A stretch of 64,000 nt of DNA from Cyanoderma ruficeps (lineage: Eukaryota; Chordata; Aves; Passeriformes; Timaliidae), in assembly GCA_008694505.1 (NCBI GenBank), contig VZDJ01007753.1:28501643-28565642 (forward strand), given 5' to 3'. Made by a program: the position numbers and the translations under genes. Shown in pieces: positions 1 through 13,300 of this stretch. The notes under the pieces were generated by a model, which was not told the origin of the DNA, did not search any database, and saw only the letters and a program-made list of their open reading frames with translations. Each line of letters opens with the position of its first letter. The first letter of the stretch is position 1.

Positions 1-178
1 TAAGAGATTATCCAGAGAAATTGTGGAGTCTCCCTCACTGAAGATATTCAAGAACTGTTTGGAACACACAACCCTTTGCTGTGTGCTCTGGGATGACACT
101 GCTTGAGCAGGGAGATTGAACCAGACAACCCCCTGTGGTCCTTTCCTACCTTATTCATTTTTTGGTTCTGTGATTCTC
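1..178 (+). mobile_element. CR1 LINE, 3' terminal fragment
   Basis: This is the 3' end of a chicken-repeat-1 non-LTR retrotransposon. The sequence shows the familiar CR1 order: the GAGTCTCCCTCACTG block, GATATTCAAGA, TGTGCTCTGGGATGAC, then GAGCAGGGAG, closing with a degenerate terminal ATTCTGTG-type tail (TTCTGTGATTCT near 165-177). The element enters from the left edge, so its 5' limit is outside the window. It resembles the 3' part of the minus-strand CR1 at 14596-15553 block for block, differing by scattered substitutions, so the two belong to related subfamilies. CR1 copies are normally 5'-truncated and lack target duplications. It is non-functional here. Confidence 0.92.
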
Positions 179-181
179 TCA

Positions 182-3100
182 TGGGGTAGGGTTCATTACA
201 TCTAGCTTTGTCCTCTTCAAAATTACATGCTTGGTCTAAGCTGGCTGTCCAAGATCCCTGTCTGCTCAGTGAAGTGAAGCAGGCATTGCCAGGCAGTGGT
301 TCATCCTTGTCTAGGATGAACATCCATGTTGATGTGCTGACTCACACTGTGGAAGTACCTACTCTGACTGCAGTCCAGACTGTGGACTTGCAGATTGGAG
401 TCCTGAGGATGTTCCTGTCCCAAATATAAATTTGCTACAGACAATGTTTCAGTTATTTCTAATGCTCTTTCCTTTCCACAGAGGCAAATTGCTGCTCAGC
501 GCTTCGAGACAAAGCTGCTAGATTACAAACAAAATTCAAATTTCTGGAGGAAAGAAAACCTTGAGCTGTGTGATTAAGACTCAAAATTAATTTCATCATA
601 TTAGGAATAAGAGATGGTACAACACAAATGAGTTTCTCTAAATGAGAACTAAAGAAAATGTGCAAAGATATACCGGGAGCAATTGCTGTAGTAAGGAAAC
701 TGTCATGTCCCGTTTTCATAAATCTGTGTAGTTAAAAATGTCTTTCAGGTTTACGCAGCATGGTTGAAATTATAATGATACATAAAGTCAATAGTATCCT
801 CCACATTGCAGTGGAACAAGATGAAATTTTTCAGGAAGTAAGTACACAGCAGAAAGAAACATAGAGTGAGATTTTCGCCTGGGGAGGGTTTCTGAACATA
901 ACAAGTTTTTCTGAAGGTTTATGAGGACATATATTTGCCCACAGTATACCAGCCTTCCCATCAATGAGCCTGATATTTGTTATTTCTTTACCATTACCTT
1001 TTCATATGTTGTATTTATCGTATATACTATAATGGCTTCTCAAATTTATACTTCAAAATTCAATTTTATTATTTAAACCTGAGGGGTTTAGAACTTTCTT
1101 AAAATTTAACTTAAAATGTTTAAGATCTAGGAAATTAATCTTAAGGGAAAAGCTCTCAGGAGGGAGATCATTACTATGTTTTTGTGGCTTTCCACTTACA
1201 CTTGGACCTGCTGGACCTGTCATCCATACAGAATGTAGAGTTACCTAATTTCTTTTGAAACTGACATGAGGCATTTTAATATATTTCAAGGTCTGGACCT
1301 CTTGTACTGTGCAGTACTTGCAGGCTGTTTGCTGAAGGCAAACCAACCTTTTTCCTTGTAATTTTCTGTGGCTTCAGTGCGCTGTGCTACAACTGCTGCA
1401 GCAGTTTGCCATGCAGAACTCCTCAGGCACCGCCACCTTCAATTCGTATTGAAGCTCTGCAGAGAAGGCATTGAATTACTGACCGAGGAAACATGCTCTT
1501 TCTAGTAAAAACTCCAGGCTGACAGAAGTAGTAGTACCTGATACTGGATGTTGCTGAAGCAGATATGTAAAGCAAAAGAGTATCCAAGAAGGGGAGAATG
1601 AATAATGCTGCCACAAGCCTAGGGAATCTACATTTCTTGTTAAAATACCAGACTGCTGGCAGCTAGCCTGCATATTATACCCAGCTGGTTGGCAGCCATA
1701 GGCATAATCTCATTTCACAATAAATTTGAACATTTTGAAGTTTTCTTGAGATTTAGCTCAAGTCATTAAATCATCTTATTTCTGAATAAAATAGACACCT
1801 TCCAGGTCTCCTGGTTTGAAATTACATTAGCTTAGGGTTTTCGCATTTAATTGCGACTTGCACATTAAAATATAGGTGCTGAGAATTTTGCTTTTGTTAT
1901 TTGTGCATTATTTAATTTTAATTACTACCAAAGCACAACACTTCAGACATACATGGCAAAAAACAGGTGTTTTACTGTGGAAACAGATATCAACTTCAAT
2001 TTTCCAGACTGTAATGGACATTCAAGACTGAGAGACAGCATAATTTTAATTGCTGATGAGGATATTTTTTTGCCAGTCAGAACAAGAGTAAGACTGTAAG
2101 CTGCCATAAAAGATGTCTTTGTTTAAAATGTATTTCAGTTGTCACAAGCTGATTGTATATCTCCCACAGAGCCCTTCAAGATGATTATAAATATGACAGC
2201 CTGAGCCCTGATTTGCCTTCCTCATTCCCTTCACATTCTTCCCTTCTCTCTCTCTTCCCCTCCTTTTGCTCACCAGCAGCTCCTCAGTAGTTTCCTGAAT
2301 GTGAGGCACTGCCTCCAGCTATGCAGAGTTTGGTTAAATAACAAAGAAACTCCTCCGGATCTACTTCACCTGATAAAATTCACAGTGCTCAGTTTAAAAA
2401 CAGAAGTGAGCACTGCAGCATTGAATTCTGCTTCCAGAGGCCTGTGTTTTACATAGCCATGTATCATTATCCTCTTTATCCCAGACTCTCGTTTTGCTCT
2501 CCTGGGTTACAAATACAAGTGTACAACTACACGTGACTCAAGTATCTGAAGACTTTTGTTTTACCACTACCATTTAGACTTGTAAAGCTGTGATTTGTGA
2601 CTACTGCCTTCTTAAGCATGGCCAGCTCATAAAAGAAAAGCTATTTTCTGGTATATACTGTGTACTATTAGTGTCATGCACACTAAGAGTGTGATGTAAA
2701 GTATGCAGCATTTCTCTCCCACTTTATGATTGGCTGGTCTACAAAGATGCACATAGGTGTTGCATATGTTTTCACTGCGACTTCTTTTGATGCAGCCATC
2801 CCTGAGAATAGCATTTGTCCTGGAAAAAGTAGGAAGAAATGAAATGTCATGGAACAAACAAATTACCAGGTAATGCAGAACACGTTTGCAAAACTCAGAG
2901 TTACGTGTTTTGAGAAGGCCTGACTGCTTCTGGAAGATGATGTTACTGTAAGGCCCCATTGCTGCCCCCTCCCATCTGTGCTCTCACCGTCTATGTGTAG
3001 AAACTGTGCTCCTCATAGGCTTAGCCCAGTCTCAAGGTTATAACTAAGCTCCTCTTTCTTCCTTTCTTCTCCATGGAGAGCTGCAGTGTATGACCAGGGC

Positions 3101-4765
3101 AGGTGTGTGACTGCAATGTACAGGCAGGTCTTTGGAGGAAAAGGAGGTTGAGAGGCTGTGGCTGTGTGTCTGTCAATACAGAAACTCTTGTTCCAGAAGC
3201 GGGTAGGAGGTATCCTAAACAATCAGGTTTGGGAGCTGAGGAGTAAAAGCAGCAAATATTCTGAGGAATGCTGGCAACAAATACCTCTCCCTGGAGGAAA
3301 AAACCCAAACATTTCACAGAGTCCTTCCTTCGACCTCTCTGCTCCAAAGTAAGGCAGGACAAAACCACTTTTCTCATTTCAAAAGGGTATGAAGTTACAA
3401 GGTTTCCAGCCTTTATGCTAAAATGGACTGAGAAGCCCTAATTATCACAGTTAATTAGTACCAGAGGGTACTGAGATTTTGAGAAGTTTGCAGTAGTTTT
3501 GGTCTCATGTAATCTCTCCTTCCTTTTCTTGAGACGGGAAAAATAAAATTCCAAAACAGATTTCATCTTACATGAGAAATAGAAACTTTATTCTGAAAAT
3601 GTCCGTATGTGTCATTTTGACCACACAAACACTTTTCCTCATACTTCATTAAATTTGAAGTTCCATTGATATTTCTGTCACAAGAAGTTTTAATCTTTAC
3701 CCATTGTGTTTTACATTGTCTAAATATCTTTTTCATTGATAAATCCCTTGGTTATACGTTTGTTCTGTTAGTCTAATTTTTTTCTTTGACAATTCTTCAT
3801 TACTGATCTTCTTTTTCTTGTCCATTCTTTTTCCTGCCCACTTTCTTCCTATTAGTCACTGGGTCTTCAAATTCTAAAAATATCTGCAAATATTTTGAAA
3901 TTGTGATGGTGTCTCAGTGCAGCTTATTTTACATGAAAGGATTGGTATACTGGCTTCACGAAATCAGTTTAAGGGAAAAAAAGAAAACCAGTTATAATTC
4001 TACAAAATTATTCTACTGGAACAAATATTGCTAAGAAAAAGAATTTTGAAATACCTGAGCCTTTTCAGCCTGCCATTTGGCACTAGACTATAAAAATTAG
4101 CCTGTGTGTACACATTAGCATAGAACAACATTTTGACTAATTTCCCATAAATTTTCATGTGCAGTATAATCACATATTCATATATTAATTATACTGATAT
4201 AATATTGAGTATTGTTTTTACATTAGTTTACTGATTTTATAGCAACATAAATACCAGTGAGATTGGAGGAACCAAAAACCAAACTACTTTTGCCTTGGGT
4301 TAATTGTTTTTGCTTAGAATTTATTTAATTAGACATTTCCTCTAAAACACATAGTTTTTATGATACAGTCAGCTGTCAGTGTCTTCCTTAAAAATATTCT
4401 ATTAGTAAACAGATCAAGAAATTGAATTTTTTTTTCCATAAAGCTGGATCAGTCATGAAAAATGGACAGGGGGAACTGAAATTGATGTCAAGTTTCTTTT
4501 CCAAATATATCTGTTCTAAAGGAACATTTGTTTTATAACAATAGGGTAAGAGGTTCAAAGCACTATGCAGTGGAAATAGCAATATCACTTAAATCCACAG
4601 AGAGAACACAAGATAATGGCGCAAGCTATACCACTTGACCAGTTTGAAGCCTGTTAATATGTTCGTGCCATTGCCTTCAGTGAGCTTGGAATCAGAAATG
4701 GGGGGTTTTTTGCCATCTCTTCACATCTTAAAGCATGGTATTTTGTTGTGAAAGATATAATCACC
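182..4765. other. Unique noncoding DNA, no gene recognised
   Basis: AT-rich sequence with stop codons in all frames at short intervals. I see a pyrimidine-rich patch near 2214-2272, a mixed-composition segment at 3021-3377 with overlapping short frames on both strands (118 and 64 codons, no recognisable domain), and homopolymer runs. Nothing resembles a known exon, RNA gene or repeat family that I can name. It reads as intergenic or intronic sequence. Confidence 0.6.
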
Positions 4766-4778
4766 AAAAAAAAAAAAA
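4766..4778 (+). repeat. A13 homopolymer
   Basis: A run of 13 adenines. It could be the decayed tail of a retroposed sequence, but the upstream DNA shows no family I recognise. Confidence 0.9.
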
Positions 4779-4799
4779 TCCAAATATTATCCTCTCTAC

Positions 4800-5250
4800 T
4801 TTTCCCATTCCTGTGTCCCTAAGCTGACACCAACAGAGAAGGGGATTTGTGGCCCGAATTGCCTGTGTGCCGTGTGGGTGCAGGGGCTGTACTGCAGCAC
4901 AGGCTTTGGGTTCAGGTGCTGGGGTGCACAGCTGATCTTGCATCAAGTGAATGGTTGATAGATGGGGAATTTTTACAGGAGTTCAGTGGTGCAAGGCTGG
5001 AACACAGGGAAGAAATGTTGATGTCTAAACTGGAGGCTGTACAGACAGTCCATCATACAGAACTGGCAGTCAGGATTACAACAGAATACACATTTAAATC
5101 AATGCAGTGTTTGGCTAATAACTGGCGGTTCCATTGTCTTAAATCCCATACCTGCTTTCTGGGTTTTGACCTTTTGACTACAGAAGGTGAACTGGAGTCA
5201 CTAAATTTAGAAAGGGCTCGTGATTAATGCAGGGAGAGAGCACAGTGTCC
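4800..5250. other. Locally GC-richer segment with a 126-codon chance frame
   Basis: Roughly 4820-4960 is richer in G and C than its surroundings and includes an open frame on the plus strand at 4847-5227. The predicted product has no domain, signal peptide or low-complexity pattern that I recognise, no CpG promoter precedes it, and no convincing splice sites bracket it. The frame is within the length expected by chance in 64 kb. I therefore do not call it a gene. Confidence 0.45.
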
Positions 5251-7567
5251 AAGGGTTAGCATAAACATGATCTATATGTGTTGACTATCTGGACACAGTG
5301 GTGGTACAGAATGCCCAGAAATTTATCACAAAACCCAGCAATATTCAGTCATGGGAGAAGATATTTTGCACTCAAAAAACGCTTGAGGCAGCTAATAACA
5401 TGGCTTCATTTACCCAACACTGTGTTGCTGAACTTCTTGACCTTTTCTCCTTCATGTTTTAACCCTGTCTCCATCTTTAATTTCAGCAAGAGGGAAAGTC
5501 CATATTTCACGGCAGAATAGAAAATAAGATGAAATGTAGATTACCATAGAGCTATTTCTCTTTGTTCCTTTTTTTTTCATCTCCCATGAATTTAAACCAC
5601 ACATAGTCTAAAAAATTTTTAAATATATTTAAGTAAAATTGTCTGTATCAGACTACTTACCAGCTGAGTATGTGCTCACCTCGTGCATTCATCAAATTCA
5701 GCAGATTACCAGCTATTCTTTAATAACACTTACCTGCCAGATGGACAACATCACAAACATAAGGTACTGAATGGAGGAAAAAATATTTCTCTGAGGGCAG
5801 AGTCCTATTTGCAATTATTAAAACTAATATGTCACCCTCTTTGGTAAAACCTGTTAAACACACACCTATTATGACAGAGACCACTGAAACCTTCCTAACA
5901 ACCGTGTGTGATTTTGTTGTGGAGCTAACTGAATCCTTTGCTTGTACTTTTCTATATGCTGAGCTCACAGAGCATTCATCCTTCCCATTGTCAGTGCTTT
6001 ATTGCATAACCCCAGCACCCTGTATTCTACCTGCTTTCCTCTATATTGTCTCCTCTACAGCCTTTATCACCACATTATTTGAGTATCATTCACCAGTGCA
6101 TTAAGAATTGTACCTGCCATCTGTCATATGTTTGTCCTCTGATCCTCTCTGTAGGGAGTGTAATGTGCTCAGTAAGGTGCCCTGTTTGGATAGGATTTTT
6201 GTTGGGATAGATTTTTTACGAGGGCAAAAATAGATGAAAACCTGCTTTGACCTTAGAGCAGACAAGGAAGTCAGTGATGTACTCAGTTCCAGTTCATGGG
6301 GAATTTATGCCACAGAATGGCATAAATGTCCTGAGACAGCAGTGTTTTCCTGAGAGAGGAAACCTTGCACTTGTGGAAGGCACTCTTGGGCTTTTCCAAA
6401 TCTCAGTCGATATTTTATATAACCAGGGTCCAGAGAAAAAGGCACTTCAAAGAAAAGATTCAAGTTCTTGAATTTGATTTGGATGCTTTTGAAATCCTCC
6501 AGCAAAGCTTTGCAGTGCTCCTGGTAACTTTTGTTCCTGAAGAGACAGTTCTTATTCTTGGCCCTTTCTTCCATTCCAGATTGGTGCTACAGCTGAGTTT
6601 GCCAATCTGTCAGGACATATTTTAAGGCTGCCTCAACAGCAAAAGAATTGCTTTTGTCTGCAGGCTATCAGCCAGGCCTTCTGGAGAAAACATCACATAC
6701 TGCTTTCATTTCTTTTTGGAAGCCTCCTCCAACAGTTTTTAAAAACTTTTCTCAGGTCTTGCCCATCTTCCTCTTGGCCATCTTTGTTTCCTGAAAATGT
6801 TTTGGTTATTCATTTAATTTTGGTTTGAGAGTAGAAATTAAGAAAGTCTAGAAACTTAAAAGAAGCTGTGTTGAGAGGCTCTGTGGTACAAGATTTGTGA
6901 AATCAGTGTGTTTCTGTGTGTGCTGTCTTTTGTTACATAATATTTTTGTAGCTTTTTGTAGCATAGACAGATATACAGACAGTTGAAATTATACATTTAT
7001 CATAAAGAAATTCTGTGACCCAGAAAGACTAGCTAGTGCATGAACTTACACAAGTTAGTCATTTAACATGTTTTTGTCACTAAACCAAGGGTTTTACTGT
7101 CTGCTTCAGCAGCCTGACACTAAGGCACCTTCTACAGCAAATACCTTTCAAGTGGCACAATTGATTTTAATTTGAAGGAGTAATGGGTGAATGAATTAGG
7201 TAATAAAATAGAAGCATATGTCCAGAGGTGAAGTGTGGTGTTTAAAAACCTTCAGGTTGCAAGGCTTGCTGAAAGATTCAGGTTGTTAGATGGAAGACAA
7301 GTGCAACATGTTCTGTTACCATGTTCAAAAATGCAGAAGCATCTTGAAGAAATGATACCAGGGCTTCCTGTTACACCTAGAAGTAATTTTGACTCTCTGC
7401 TGGATTATCACAGAGGGCAGCCCTTACTGCTAGCCTTATCTCTGCTCACTCACACAAACACTTAAGCTTGAGTGATACAACCATGGTGATTTTGGTCAAG
7501 GTTTTTAATTAAACTTTAAAATCTTGGAATATAAATAAAGACTCTATGGTAATTTGATTCGCATGCG
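5251..7567. other. Unique noncoding DNA, nothing recognised
   Basis: AT-rich, with short overlapping frames on both strands of fewer than 95 codons. I see no repeat family or RNA gene. Confidence 0.6.
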
Positions 7568-7601
7568 AAAAATAAAAAAAAAATAAAAAAAAGAANAAAA
7601 A
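7568..7601 (+). repeat. A-rich low-complexity tract with single-N gap
   Basis: Adenine runs broken by single T or G bases, with an undetermined base at 7596. The N suggests the assembler could not resolve the tract length. No retroposon body is recognisable upstream. Confidence 0.9.
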
Positions 7602-10266
7602 TCAACAGTATGTGATTTCTATATCCAAGCTGATACCACTTCACAGCAGGACCATTGCTAATGTCAATTGTTCTGGTCACTGTCCTCCTTACATAAGCAA
7701 GGACAGCAAGACTGTAAAGCCATGTCAGAGCTCTAATGTACAGCAATCTGACATGAAGCTTTTCAGATTTTATCTCATACTGGGTTTTTTTACACTTTAA
7801 TTTTATTCTAGCCTATGTACTAATGTATTGCTATATGAAACTGATTTTTTTTAACAAAAGAAGCCAATGAATTATTTTCAGGTAAAGCAGATTTTTCTAG
7901 ACTCCAATCAAGAGATCATTATCAGTTTCCTCAGGGCACAAGGGCTAATAGGAAGAGCTGTTGATCTTCAAACCTGTTTGTGTAAAGTGTCTCTGGTCAG
8001 TGGCCTGCAGGAATCATACAAAGCAGCAGTAGATACAAAAGCTCTTTTCTGAGTGTAGCTTGTCTGGGTGGCTTCAGCAGCATTAAGCATTGCTTTGAGT
8101 TGTTTAGTTTCACAGTGTTCTGCAGGACAGGATAAAGATTGACAAGGTCCATTGATTCAAATGTTTTGGAGAAGTGCTTTGAAACATTATTGTGAATAAT
8201 GTCTGTCTGACACTGCTTTGCAGATCTCAATCAATCAGGATCTGGATCCACACAAATATGATTTCTCATAAATGTTCATCATTAGTATTTACATTACACA
8301 GAGCCCATGCTGGTAGGAAAAGGTGCTGGGGAGCTGTTTGCTTAATATGTTCGATAAAGAAACCCTTACTGTGACTTGTCTTTGCAGTTTTATACCACTC
8401 TGTTGAAAGGCTGGGGAGATTTATGATGCACAAATTGCAAATTGATGGCTACTCTGGAGGATATGATATGTGACCTGGAAATACCAAGTTCAGCATAGTG
8501 CAGAATTAAACAACTGCTTTTCTGGCAAGCAGATTCGGAGCTCATTGCCACAGTGGCAAGGGAACTGATTAGGTTGCAAATTGATGCAGTGGACTAGTGA
8601 TCTGCAACTAAGAGATGTTTAATCTGTCTAATAGTATTTTCTGAATATCAGACATTTATTGAGTTACCTGCTGAGAAAAAAATAGGGACTGCTTCAACAA
8701 ACTATAGAAAACAGGAACAAAGTTCTTTTTAAGATGTCTTAAAAAGAAAAGACATGCAGTCTATAATCTAAATAAAAATAAATGCGTAAAGATTCAAGAA
8801 GAAAGAAGGGATAACAAATGTCCTGTTTTCCAAGGGCAAAAATGTAGAAATATAACAGTAATCTTGGATGGAATTATCAGTCAGGCAGGCCTTTCTCTGC
8901 TGAAAATACAGGAACAAAAAAATTACATGGAACAGCATAAATAATAAAGGTGTGGGAGGTGCAGAAGACTAGAAGAGCAGAGAGAAGTTCAACTGATGTT
9001 TTGGGTTTTATGCAAAGCAGAAAAAGAACATCTTGGAGGTGAGGGGTTGGACAGATGACTGGTGAAAACAGAAGGTTTTGGCTTTGCGGAGCACTGAAAT
9101 TTGTCACAGTTTGCTGAGAACTGGTGTCACTATCCTTCACAGACTGTTAGAGACCTACTTTTCTCAGCTGAAAATCAGCTTGAATAAGCAGGAAGAGAAG
9201 TAGAAACAAGAACAAGGGGTATAAAGCAGCAAAGACAGTACATATTTAAAGTCAGTGTCTGTGTCTCATAAACACTGTGGTCTGGTGTGGCAAGGCATTT
9301 TTCGCTAAATCATTTACCCATGTTACAAGACTGACTATTGAGCTAGGGGAACTGGTAATTCTCATTCACGAGAAGAAATTTCATTTAACTGGCATTCCTG
9401 GAGTACAGTGGGAAGACCTGCGTAACTAGAATATTAGAAACACCATACACTGTGCATCAGAAATTGAGGTAAACTGAGCCCAGCCCTCCATGCATCACAG
9501 CAGAGGGACATGACTTTTTGGCACTTTACTAAACAATGTAAAATAATTGGGTTGATTCCTTTGATTCCTTATAAAGGAATAATTTACTCAGAGCATGGCT
9601 GTCTTCCTCAGAGGAGACTGAAGTCTCTGTGAGATGGACAGTGTATAAACTTCTTTTTCAGCAGTGCCCAGTTGCAGTGGATTCCTGCCCCAGCCATGTT
9701 TATAGGTATCCCCGACATTTCAGAAGGACATATTTTGCAGAGACCAGTAAATTGTTTTCTTCTTTCTCCTATGCTTTTATTACTCAGTTCTCCACTCAGG
9801 AAGACCAACTCAAGTTTATGAGACTAAAATTTTTAAAAGGACAATTTTATTTACTTCTCTAATCTAGAGACTTCAACATTTTCATAGGCTACATGAGCTT
9901 TATTCTGTGACATGAATAATTATCCCCAGAGGCACACAATGTATTCCTCTGAGAATTAAATCAAAGCAGACTTCATAAAGGAAAAAAAAGACTGTTGTCT
10001 CTCTCCATTTTTTTTTTCTCTCTTCTTTCAGAGGTGCTTATAGCTAGATATTTCAAACCCTTGTCATAGGACAGACCCCGGATTACTTGAACATTTCCTT
10101 CACTGTACAGAGCAATACACTACTGTGAAAAGCAGATTCCAGTCTAATGTTCTGTAAGTAATGTGTAAAAAAATAAAGCCGCCAAACATGGAACCCCTTT
10201 GACACTCTATCTGGTGGATTCACCAGGTACTTGTTTCAGCACTCAAAAGAACAATTTTGAAATCAG
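7602..10266. other. Unique noncoding DNA with an acceptor-like signal
   Basis: No gene or repeat family recognised. A pyrimidine tract (about 9998-10029, including T10) runs into an AG at 10030-10031, which looks like a vertebrate splice acceptor. The sequence after it has no sustained open frame, so I treat it as a fortuitous match. Confidence 0.5.
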
Positions 10267-10336
10267 TTCTCTTCTCTTCTCTTCTCTTCTCTTCTCTTCT
10301 CTTCTCTTCTCTTCTCTTCTCTTCTCTTCTCTTCTC
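10267..10336 (+). repeat. (TTCTC)14 pentanucleotide microsatellite
   Basis: Fourteen uninterrupted TTCTC units followed by an N at 10337. The purity implies recent growth, and the N implies the true allele may be longer than shown. The strand is pure pyrimidine, so the tract is a candidate for triplex (H-DNA) formation. Confidence 0.97.
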
Positions 10337-10337
10337 N

Positions 10338-13300
10338 TAGGTGATAATGACTTGATAGCTTTTTCAGGGCATAACCCTTTTATTTTCAGCAAAACACAAC
10401 ATCCCAATTAAAATAAATCTACGATCTATCCTCCTTTTGTCTACGGAATCATGGCCGGAATTTAAAGGGGGTACATTTCAATGCGTGTAGGAAGACAAAC
10501 ACAGTGGACCCTGTAAATCTCCTGTCTCCCATCAGAGGTCACTGTCAACCCAGGGTGATAGCCTCCTGCAGGATCAGGCCCTGTATGAATTGCATCAGTT
10601 TTTCTGAAACAGTGTTAATTTCTTCTCTCAGATCTGAACAAATAACTTTCTGCTTTTTGGTCACAGAATGATGAAAGTGACAGGAATAGATGATTTATGT
10701 CAGCAGTAGGACTGGTTGGATTTTTGCATATTATCCCCAACACAGTCGGGCTAAGCAAATTAAAGTACCAGTGATTGTGCAGGCAAAATCTTTGCAGTCA
10801 GCAAATGTTGAGAAATCTACGCAGCTGGAAACTTATTCTCAAGCTTGAAAATAAACCTAGGGTTAAAGAGATCTTTTATCAAAACTTTTGTTTATCCAGT
10901 GGAGCTCATCTGAATTGTTTTCCATCAGAAAATGGTGACTGGGTGGAATCCAAGTGCTCCACAAATCTGGTTTTGGTCGAGCTGGGGAACACAGGGACAT
11001 TGCCAGGCTCCCTGTCTGTCTCTCAACTCCAAGGCCCCAGGGAAACACAGAGCCTGTTTCAGGGCCAGGGAGGCAATCTCCCCAGGATGCTGAGAGCAGA
11101 GAAGGATTTGAGAAAATCCATATTATTTATTACAAAATATGACTCTTTTAATATGTCTACCCCATGCTAAATGCTGCTGAATAAAAGAGCTGTTATGCTT
11201 CTGTAGTCCTGTAAGTGCCACACAAAATGATGACATCATCTGGAGTTAGTCAATTTGTGCTCACATCAAAGATGGCCTTTAAAGAGAGAAGTGAGAACAT
11301 GTTGCACTTTCTTTTACAAACACATCACTTTTGTTCATTCTTGGGTATGCTTTTCTCTGGGAGAGCAACGAGTTTAATGCTGGAGAGACGGAAGTAAAAA
11401 CACAGTTCTGGCATTTCAGCCCCCACATCTGCAAGAGTAGGAGTTAGGCTCCTTTGGTTCACTAAACTGACATAAATAATGTTATTTTTCCTTCTATATT
11501 TCATTGTTAATAATAATAATCGTTCCCCATACCACAACCTTTACTCATTGGCTGTAGCAGGTCTCTTGAGGGAGATAAAACACAAAAGGAAAGCAGAAGG
11601 GGCATATGTACTATATCTGACTGGAAACGTGCCATTAGCATGAGGTGAATGGCAGGTGTGCTTAGAAAATTGTACATTGCTACCTCAGTTTACCTGCAGT
11701 ACCTGCTCACTGGCTTCTTCAGAGTTCATCCAGGATAACATTCTTTTAAATGTTTCTATTTATTGCAAGTTAGCAAGTTAGACTTTATCTATAATGCTTA
11801 GAAGATAATTTATAAAGCTGAGAAGCCATAAAGCACTGAGGATGCTCTGACACTCCCATGACTTACAGATACCCTGCCTTCATCTGCAGTTCCCTAAAAT
11901 CTGTTTAATGGGTGAGAGGATGTGGTTTGGGAGAAAAGAATTCTCAAGATTTTTAAATTCTCATTTAAGGCTGAAGCACAGATAAAAATACTATCGTGTA
12001 TTTAAGAATCCATTGCTAGAGCTCAGGAGTGCACCTTGAATGCTCGGTAAAGTATATAATTTTTCTTAACTTTACCATCTTCCTGAAACTGCAAACTTCA
12101 AACAAACCTGCTCAGGTTTCACTATTTACTGTTTTATGACATTTCATGTGTATTTGTCTCCCTTTACTTGATCATGGAATGAGGATTCCTTCCAGTCTTC
12201 GCTTCACAGGAGCTTCACCATTTTAAAATTTTCATATTTGGGGATGCAAATGAAAGAGAAGAGTGAAGGGCAACATTGGAAAAGATGGCAAGAGTATCCT
12301 GAAAGAACAAGAGATATATGCAGCAAACATGGTAAAGGCAATTGTGCAGTGTAGCTGCAACCACTTTGCTGATTCATTTCAGGAATGAAGAATTAGTCCA
12401 CAAAAGGGACAGAAATCACCCCACAGAGAGTAACCCATGAAGATGATGTCTATTAGGCTTTAAAGTAGATGAAGGTTATGGAGGTCTGCTACATCAAATT
12501 CATACATAACTTGAATATTTGCAACTCCCTTTGCTATTCAGACATTTGGTCTTTTTCACAATATTGGTGAGTATTTAAAATACATTTAATCTTCTAAATA
12601 CTGAAATTCTTCAGGCATTTCTCACTAGTTTTCTAGGATTAAAAAGAAATCACTGTTTGAATCTAACTCCTCCCCTTGGTGTTGTTCTAATCATAAAAAC
12701 AGTAATGTTTCCATCTTTGGAATTTTTCCTTCGTGACACTGACTGCAAAAGCCTTCTAAAAGAATAATTTTTAAGACTGCTAATTCCAAGTTACTGTACG
12801 TGTTTTATTTTAACAGGCACAACTATAGCAAGGTGAATAATCCACTGAATAGAAAGGACCATTAAATGGTCCTATGAATACCACAGTGCTCACATGCACA
12901 GTCACTCAGCACGTTACAGTGGGCACAGTTTAATCCAAACTGACTATGGAAACAGCTCTTTGGTTACAGGACTAGTCGTTATTTCCCTGTGGTGTACTTC
13001 ACATCTCAGTGTTAGCACATTGCACATGTTACCAAATCACTTTCTCGTAATTAATCTGATCATCAAAAAGGTTTTGTTGTCCTCGTTTATTACCAGAAAC
13101 TTTGCCTTTCACATATCATTCCCTGTTCTTGGATACATTGTGTCTGAGTTATTTTACTGAGTTATTGAAGACAATGAAGAAATATGGAAGCTACTAACAG
13201 CAGCCTTTATCAATAACCTGTCTGAACACAAAACATACAGACAAGATAGTACAGAAATTGTGTCTTTAAGACAGTGCTTAAACTTCTAGCACATGACTTT

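Noticed and set aside
4847..5227. Open frame of 126 codons on the plus strand
   Set aside because: No recognisable domain, no promoter or splice context, and a length expected by chance in 64 kb.
9998..10031. Splice-acceptor-like pyrimidine tract and AG
   Set aside because: No sustained open frame or exon-like sequence follows.
10267..10336. Regular short repeats as a CRISPR array
   Set aside because: It is a contiguous microsatellite with no spacers, and the genome is vertebrate.
10775..11170. Open frame of 131 codons on the plus strand
   Set aside because: Nested frames in other phases and the opposite strand, no known motif.
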